From an uncultured Rhodospirillaceae bacterium (GTDB lineage: Bacteria; Pseudomonadota; Alphaproteobacteria; Rhodospirillales; Casp-alpha2), in contig CAJWVP010000074.1 of the NCBI GenBank assembly GCA_913048145.1, positions 1 through 10,308 on the forward strand: a stretch of DNA of 10,308 nt, in the 5' to 3' direction. Every line of letters begins with the position of its first letter. The first letter of the stretch is position 1. Below the pieces are notes generated by a model. That model saw only the letters and a list, made by a program, of their open reading frames with translations. It was not told the origin of the DNA and did not search any database. This document shows positions 6,258 to 10,308 of the stretch, one piece after another. Both the position numbers and the translations under genes were made by a program.

Positions 6258-7340
6258 CTAGCCCAGCCGCCCCAGAACCTCGTCCGTTTCCGCCGTCAGC
6301 TTGTCCAGCAGTTCGCCCGCCGCCATGGCCCGCGACATGCCCAGCCCCTGCCCGGCCCAAAGCGAGACGAAATCGCCCAATCCGGCCTCGGCGCTGGCCT
6401 TCTTCAGCGGTCCGGTCATGGTATTGAGGATGGGGAAGTCGGGGAAGTTTGCTTCCCCACCCTTGGTCTCGCGAATATAGCGGTTCTCAATGCCGCGCGA
6501 GGGCCGACCGGAAAAGGCATGGGTCAGACGGGTCTCATCTTCGCCCGCTGTCAATAGAAGTTCCCGATGCACCTGAGGAATAGCAGATTCCGGCGTACTC
6601 AGGAAGGCCGTGCCCAATTGCACAGCCGACGCCCCCAACGCCAGCGCGGCGGCAATGCCGCGGCCGTCCATAATGCCGCCCGCCGCGATCACCGGCACAT
6701 CGACGGCGTCGACGATTTGCGGCACCAGCGCCATGGTGCCCACCCAACCGTCCTCATAGGGCTCCTCAAAGGTGCCCCGATGGCCGCCAGCCTCGAAACC
6801 CTGGGCAATGATGGCATCAATGCCGCCAGCCTTCAGGGCTTTGGCCTCGCGCACGTTGGTGGCGGATGAAATGGTGAACAAGCCGGCATCCTTTACCGCC
6901 TTAAACAGGTCCGCCCTCGGCAGGCCAAAATGGAAGCTGACCACGGGGGGCATCATGTCCAGGACGGCAGCCAGGTGGTCTTCGTTGAAGGGCTCGGAGG
7001 ACACCTTTGCCTCTGGCACCTCACCCAAACCCAACTCGTCATAATAGGGCTTAAGCTGTTCACGCATGGCTTCACCGCGGGCTGCGTCGAGCACCGGTTC
7101 CTTGTGGACGAAGAAGTTGATGTTGTAGGCACCGTTGGTCTCGGCATGAATGGCGCGGCAATCATCGCGGGTCTTATCCGGCGACTGCAGGCTGACTCCC
7201 AGCGACCCCAACCCGCCACCCCGGGAAACGGCTGCCGCCATGGCCGGGGTCGAGGCGCCCGCCATGGGTGCCTGAATGATCGGCACGTTCATGTTGAGAC
7301 GTTTGGTAAGATGGTTCTGCTTCCACCCGGACATGGTCAT
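6258..7340 (-). CDS. Nitronate monooxygenase, class I-like flavoprotein
   Basis: Members of this family are FMN-dependent TIM-barrel enzymes that oxidise propionate 3-nitronate or other alkyl nitronates, a detoxifying step; annotation often also calls them 2-nitropropane dioxygenase-like. The 360-residue product starts with the FMN-barrel signature PIIQAPMAG (20-28), followed by GGGLGSLG (41-48), SFHFGLP (135-141), AQGFEAGGHRG (179-189) and VIAAGGIMDGRGIAAALALG (217-236). H137 in SFHFG and H187 in GGHRG correspond to histidines conserved in class I enzymes. The ATG at 7340 was chosen since the in-frame stretch upstream to 7739 is antisense to the next gene and looks random; ATG at 7334 is also possible. 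The gene stands alone between convergent ftsY and divergent yqaA, and its substrate is not settled by the sequence. Confidence 0.9.
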   Translation of the reverse strand: MTMSGWKQNHLTKRLNMNVPIIQAPMAGASTPAMAAAVSRGGGLGSLGVSLQSPDKTRDDCRAIHAETNGAYNINFFVHKEPVLDAARGEAMREQLKPYYDELGLGEVPEAKVSSEPFNEDHLAAVLDMMPPVVSFHFGLPRADLFKAVKDAGLFTISSATNVREAKALKAGGIDAIIAQGFEAGGHRGTFEEPYEDGWVGTMALVPQIVDAVDVPVIAAGGIMDGRGIAAALALGASAVQLGTAFLSTPESAIPQVHRELLLTAGEDETRLTHAFSGRPSRGIENRYIRETKGGEANFPDFPILNTMTGPLKKASAEAGLGDFVSLWAGQGLGMSRAMAAGELLDKLTAETDEVLGRLG

Positions 7341-7409
7341 GTTCTCATTAAATGCTCCCCATACGAATGTCGGGGGAATACGTCGCCATTGCAAGCCACC
7401 AGCCAATGT

Positions 7410-7438
7410 TTGCCGACGCGGACTGCCCCTGATACATA
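7410..7438 (+). promoter_or_regulatory. Possible promoter for the yqaA-dsbB-coq7 unit
   Basis: TTGCCG (7410-7415) and TACATA (7433-7438) are 17 bp apart, with four and three consensus matches. They lie in the 129-bp region between the divergent nitronate monooxygenase and yqaA genes, and the start would fall near 7445, about 25 bases before the yqaA ATG. No equally good minus-strand promoter for the nitronate monooxygenase was recognised. Confidence 0.3.
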
Positions 7439-7469
7439 GCGCGCTCATTCCATACATGGACACATACCC

Positions 7470-8051
7470 ATGCTGAGACGCCTTTACGATTGGACCCTGG
7501 ACCTGGCCGGACATCGGCATGCTCTCTGGGCGCTGTTCTTTGTCGCCGTGATCGAGAGCTCCTTTTTCATCATCCCACCGGATGTGTTGTTGATCCCCAT
7601 GGTCCTGGCGGCGCGGAATCGCGCCTGGCTGATCGCAAGTGTCTGTACGGTGGGCTCGGTACTGGGCGGTGTGCTGGGTTATGGGATCGGCATGTTCGCC
7701 TTCGAGGCAATGGGCCGGCCGATCCTGGAGATTTACCATGCCGTGGCGAAGTTCGAAGAAATACGCGGACTCTATAATGAGTATGGCGCCCTGATCGTGT
7801 TTTCAGCCGGCTTCAGCCCGATCCCCTACAAAGTCTTTACCATCGCATCCGGGGTCGCAGACATGAACATCTTGACGTTCACCGTGGCCTCCATCGTTGG
7901 CCGCGGGGCGCGTTTCTTCCTGGTGGCGTTTCTGTTGTGGAAATTTGGCGAAACCATCAAAACATTCATCGAGCGATACCTAGCTCAATTGACATTGGCC
8001 TTCGTGGTTTTGTTAGTGGCCGGGTTTATCGCTCTTAAATACCTGATGTAG
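7470..8051 (+). CDS. yqaA: YqaA-type inner-membrane protein of the DedA/VTT superfamily
   Basis: The 193-residue product is largely hydrophobic, with segments at about 18-48, 53-78, 106-130, 135-156 and 170-192, some of which would be re-entrant rather than spanning. Family marks are VIESSFFIIPPDVLLIP (27-43), with its acidic residue and double proline, and the matching second half GFSPIPYKVFTIASG (114-128), followed by GRGARFF (144-150). VTT/DedA proteins are thought to move or scramble lipids, including polyprenyl phosphate carriers in some members; the function of the YqaA branch is not settled. The ATG at 7470 has no strong Shine-Dalgarno sequence. The gene is 37 bp upstream of dsbB on the same strand and probably in one transcript with it; similar pairing occurs in other alphaproteobacteria. 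Confidence 0.85.
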   Translation: MLRRLYDWTLDLAGHRHALWALFFVAVIESSFFIIPPDVLLIPMVLAARNRAWLIASVCTVGSVLGGVLGYGIGMFAFEAMGRPILEIYHAVAKFEEIRGLYNEYGALIVFSAGFSPIPYKVFTIASGVADMNILTFTVASIVGRGARFFLVAFLLWKFGETIKTFIERYLAQLTLAFVVLLVAGFIALKYLM

Positions 8052-8088
8052 CTGCGCTGGCCTTGGCCGGCGTGCTGGACAGGCGTAT

Positions 8089-8601
8089 ATGGAAAGAATG
8101 AGCACGCGTCTGACCGAGCCCATTTGGCATCGCTATGTACCCATCGTCCTGCTGTTGATTGCTTTCACTGCATTGGGCAGCGCCTATACGGCTGAGTTCG
8201 CCTACAGCCTAGAGCCGTGCGTGCTTTGTATCTATCAGCGAATTCCCTTCGCGGTGATTGGTGTCCTGGGCGTGCTCGCCTATCTATTAGAGGGTCGGAT
8301 GGCGATGGTGGTCCTGACCGCCCTGGCGGGCATCGTTCTATTAATCGGCGCCGGCCTCGCCTCCTATCACGTGGGTGTAGAACAGCACTGGTGGGCGTCG
8401 GTGGCGTCATGCGGTGGCGCGTCGGACCAGGCCCTGAGCATGAAACAATTCCAGGCCCTCTTGCAGCAGAAGCCGGAAAAAGCCTGTGGCGAGGTGGATT
8501 GGACCATGTTCGGTATTTCCATGGCTACTTACAATGTAGCCGTCTCTGGCGTTCTAGGTCTGGGCGGACTCTGGGCGGCGATAAGGATGAGGGCCGCGTG
8601 A
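8089..8601 (+). CDS. dsbB: Disulfide bond formation protein DsbB
   Basis: DsbB reoxidises periplasmic DsbA and passes the electrons to ubiquinone in the inner membrane. The 170-residue product has the expected size and about four membrane segments (about 16-36, 52-68, 71-92, 143-166). The first redox pair is C44-x2-C47 in EPCVLCIYQRIPF, just before the quinone-site arginine R51. The second pair is C108 (ASVASC) and C133 (KACGEVDW) in the second periplasmic loop, which also has the GVEQHWW segment (96-102). All four essential cysteines are present. ATG at 8089 is preceded by ACAGG at good spacing; ATG at 8098 is an alternative. Its stop overlaps the coq7 start by one base (TGATG), a direct link to ubiquinone synthesis. 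Confidence 0.95.
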   Translation: MERMSTRLTEPIWHRYVPIVLLLIAFTALGSAYTAEFAYSLEPCVLCIYQRIPFAVIGVLGVLAYLLEGRMAMVVLTALAGIVLLIGAGLASYHVGVEQHWWASVASCGGASDQALSMKQFQALLQQKPEKACGEVDWTMFGISMATYNVAVSGVLGLGGLWAAIRMRAA

Positions 8602-9182
8602 TGTCCATCGATACCACAGATTCGAAACCCGTTAACGGTCCAGACCGGCTGCCCGGCGATCCAAGCAAGGAAGAGTATGTGGAACGCTTGATCCGCGTGG
8701 ATCACGCTGGCGAATACGGTGCTGTGCGCATTTACGAGGGCCAGCTGGCAATTCTCGGCAAGAAACCCTCTGGGCCGATAGTCCAACACATGCTGGAGCA
8801 GGAAAAGGCGCACCTGGCGACCTTTGATAAATTGATCAACGAACGGCGCATCCGCCCGACGGCGCTGATGCCGCTCTGGCACGTGGCGGGATTTGCGCTC
8901 GGCGCAGCGACGGCCATGATGGGGGAGAGGGCCGCCATGGCCTGCACGGTCGGCGTCGAGGAAGCAATCGACGAACACTACCAAAGTCAGATCGAGGCCC
9001 TAGAATCCTACTCGGATGAGGCCAATCTGAGAGAGACCTGCGTCAAGTTCCGCGAGGAAGAACTGGAACACCGCGACACGGGACTGGACCACGGCGCCAA
9101 ACAGGCGCCGGGCTACGAGGTTCTGACCGGCGCCATCAAGGCCGGCTCAAAACTCGCCATCTGGCTATCAAAACGGATCTAG
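8601..9182 (+). CDS. coq7: Demethoxyubiquinone hydroxylase Coq7 (di-iron monooxygenase)
   Basis: Coq7 carries out the last ring hydroxylation of ubiquinone synthesis, turning demethoxyubiquinol into the substrate of the final O-methylation; it is a membrane-bound di-iron protein. The 193-residue product has all the expected iron ligands: E38 in RVDHAGEYGA, E68 and H71 in EQEKAH, E120 in VGVEEAIDEHY, and E154 with H157 in EEELEH. The first three have the same spacing as in animal COQ7. There is no separate transmembrane helix; binding through a hydrophobic face is usual. The start overlaps the dsbB stop by one base, and GAGGG at 8589-8593 serves as its Shine-Dalgarno sequence; the frame is open much further upstream, but there it only shadows dsbB. 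A bacterial Coq7, rather than UbiF, fits alphaproteobacteria. Confidence 0.97.
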   Translation: MSIDTTDSKPVNGPDRLPGDPSKEEYVERLIRVDHAGEYGAVRIYEGQLAILGKKPSGPIVQHMLEQEKAHLATFDKLINERRIRPTALMPLWHVAGFALGAATAMMGERAAMACTVGVEEAIDEHYQSQIEALESYSDEANLRETCVKFREEELEHRDTGLDHGAKQAPGYEVLTGAIKAGSKLAIWLSKRI

Positions 9183-10039
9183 CGCTTTCGCTTTTTCACC
9201 AGGCTGGTGATGATGCCCCGGAAGGTTCTAATTTCTTGCTCCGTGAACCGGGCGCGCTGCAGGACATTGCGGATATTGCGGACCATGATCGGCTTCTTTT
9301 CACGCACGCGAAAAAAGCCGCTGTCATCCAACTCCATTTCCAGATGGTCGAACAGGCCCTGCAACTCCGATTTGGTTGCCAGGCGGGTTTCCTTTGGGAC
9401 GGCAAGGACGGCGTCCTCGGTTTCGTCACCCAATTGGAACCATTCATAGCCCAGGACAAACACCGCCTGGGCCAGGTTCAAGGACGTGAAAGCCGGGTTC
9501 AAGGGAACCTTCAGGATGGCGTTGGCCAACGCCACGTCATCGTTCTTCAGGCCCTTGGCCTCCTTGCCAAATAGCACGCCAGAACTTACGCAGCCGGTTT
9601 CATCTGCCTTCATCCGGGCAACGGCCTCGCACGGGGTCATCACCTCCATAGTCATATCGCGCGGCCTGGCCGTAGTGGCGTAGACCATTTGCAAATCGGC
9701 AATGGCCGCCTCGGTCGTGTCGTAGACACGTACGCCCTCGATAATCGCCGTCGCCCCAGCGGCCGCGGCCTCAGCGTGGCGGTTCGGCCATTCATCGCGC
9801 GGATTGACCAGGCGCATGTCCGTGAGACCGCAGTTCATCATTGCCCGCGCGGCCATGCCGATGTTTTCACCCAACTGGGGTTCAATCAGAATCACCGCTG
9901 GGCCCGCCGCCAGCGCGGCTGGACGGAGGCCAGGCGAGTCTTCTGCCGCGCCAAAGAAGGAGGCAGCCGCGCAGCTGAAGAGGGAGGATGCAGCCAGGCA
10001 GAGCATCCTGCCGAGCAGCATAAAGCAGACGCTGTCCAC
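9179..10039 (-). CDS. trmJ: tRNA (cytidine/uridine-2'-O-)-methyltransferase TrmJ; 5' end doubtful
   Basis: TrmJ is a SPOUT-fold, SAM-dependent enzyme that methylates the ribose at position 32 of tRNAs. Numbering the open frame from 10039 (286 codons), family motifs run from GPAVILIEPQLGENIGMAAR (46-65) through VNPRDEWPN (78-86), VLFGKEAKGL (155-164) and LNPAFTSLNLAQAV (180-193), the last two forming the trefoil knot that binds SAM. The C-terminal helical part ends in KKRKR. Homology is clear back to about 9920. Before it, the frame reads MLCLAASSLFSCAAASFFG (from the second of two further in-frame ATGs at 10021 and 10006), which does not resemble any TrmJ start, and no GTG or TTG lies closer. 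The true start was probably lost at a sequence junction near 9940. Stop codons of trmJ and coq7 share CTAG. Confidence 0.88.
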   Translation of the reverse strand: MDSVCFMLLGRMLCLAASSLFSCAAASFFGAAEDSPGLRPAALAAGPAVILIEPQLGENIGMAARAMMNCGLTDMRLVNPRDEWPNRHAEAAAAGATAIIEGVRVYDTTEAAIADLQMVYATTARPRDMTMEVMTPCEAVARMKADETGCVSSGVLFGKEAKGLKNDDVALANAILKVPLNPAFTSLNLAQAVFVLGYEWFQLGDETEDAVLAVPKETRLATKSELQGLFDHLEMELDDSGFFRVREKKPIMVRNIRNVLQRARFTEQEIRTFRGIITSLVKKRKR

Positions 10040-10308
10040 GCTGGCGGCGGCCGGACTGCGCAGACGCGCAGTACACCGGCCAAGCCATCACGTGCCGCTC
10101 GTTTGCCTCCGATGGTGGGGCATGCTGGCGCAACGAAGCCATTGACAACTCACCAACGTGGTGCTACGGCGAGCTTGGCAGCACTTGCTCGTATCAGTGC
10201 TCGCCTGGCTACGAGCGCGGCGCTGACCGCACCTGTTCGTACGTGGCGGAGCTCCACGATGACTGCGCTGGCCACGGAACCATCCGCAACTGCCACAACG
10301 TGTTTCAG
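10024..10308 (+). CDS. Cysteine-rich partial open frame of eukaryote-like secreted type
   Basis: After a TAA at 10021-10023 this frame stays open for 95 codons to the window end, with no ATG. From codon 12 it has nine cysteines in 84 residues (12, 24, 34, 47, 55, 59, 71, 81, 90), plus one at codon 4. Segments such as TCSYQCSPGYERGADRTC (54-71) follow the C-x3-C-x2-GY-x(n)-C pattern of sushi/CCP or EGF-like extracellular domains; the exact family is not recognised. Serine, glycine, asparagine and tryptophan are also frequent, unlike the neighbouring housekeeping proteins. In the next frame, about 9952-10057, the plus strand reads as a charged then Ala/Leu-rich stretch (KKEAAAQLKRED, then SIKQTLSTLAAAGL), so the real gene may begin there and shift frame through an error or a small intron. 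Likely a fragment of foreign DNA joined to the contig. Confidence 0.4.

Noticed and set aside
7341..7739. N-terminal extension of the nitronate monooxygenase by 133 residues
   Set aside because: It is antisense to yqaA over most of its length and has no similarity to the family; the enzyme begins near PIIQAPMAG.
8217..8600. In-frame upstream extension of Coq7
   Set aside because: This is an out-of-frame shadow of dsbB; the start at 8601 has a Shine-Dalgarno sequence and gives the normal length.
9804..10145. Plus-strand open frame of 113 codons as one gene
   Set aside because: Its first part is antisense to trmJ and its last part loses protein character where the cysteine-rich frame begins; only the middle may be real coding.

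Overview
The window looks like a piece of an alphaproteobacterial chromosome, probably near Rhodospirillales. This is inferred from gene content and protein character: Ffh with a TRVDGDARGG G4 region, an S16 protein with a long acidic Ala/Glu tail, Coq7-type ubiquinone synthesis, and the order dapF-mtaB-ftsY. Coding is moderately GC-rich and dense. No tRNA, rRNA, CRISPR array, insertion sequence or phage gene is visible. Most of the window is ordinary housekeeping DNA.

Layout. Positions 1-1979, minus strand: ffh (SRP54 GTPase) followed by rpsP (ribosomal protein S16), which runs off the left edge inside a 15-bp tandem repeat coding for a pentapeptide tail. Positions 1980-2406: a 427-bp divergent intergenic region with a good minus-strand promoter for ffh, a strong hairpin in the ffh leader, an AT-rich stretch, an 18-bp perfect palindrome, and a plus-strand promoter whose predicted start lies on the next gene's ATG. 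Positions 2407-6204, plus strand: an uncharacterised protein with two [4Fe-4S] motifs, then dapF (diaminopimelate epimerase), mtaB (tRNA methylthiotransferase) and ftsY (SRP receptor). The last three are tightly packed. Positions 6258-7340, minus strand: a class I-like nitronate monooxygenase. Positions 7470-9182, plus strand: a YqaA/VTT membrane protein, dsbB and coq7. Positions 9179 to about 9940, minus strand: trmJ (tRNA 2'-O-methyltransferase), meeting coq7 tail to tail on a shared CTAG.

How they work together. Ffh and FtsY, the two GTPases of co-translational membrane targeting, lie in divergent units 3.3 kb apart; the SRP RNA was not found here. DsbB passes electrons from disulfide formation to ubiquinone, and the overlapping coq7 makes ubiquinone. 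MtaB and TrmJ are both tRNA modification enzymes, and rpsP adds a ribosomal protein.

The right end, from about 9940 to 10308, is different. Homology to TrmJ stops, and the plus strand has an open, methionine-free, cysteine-rich frame that looks like a secreted eukaryote-type extracellular domain. The simplest reading is a chimeric contig end; a real insertion or an unusual bacterial secreted protein remains possible. No complete new defence or mobile system is visible. The least explained real gene is the double-cluster ferredoxin-like protein upstream of dapF.
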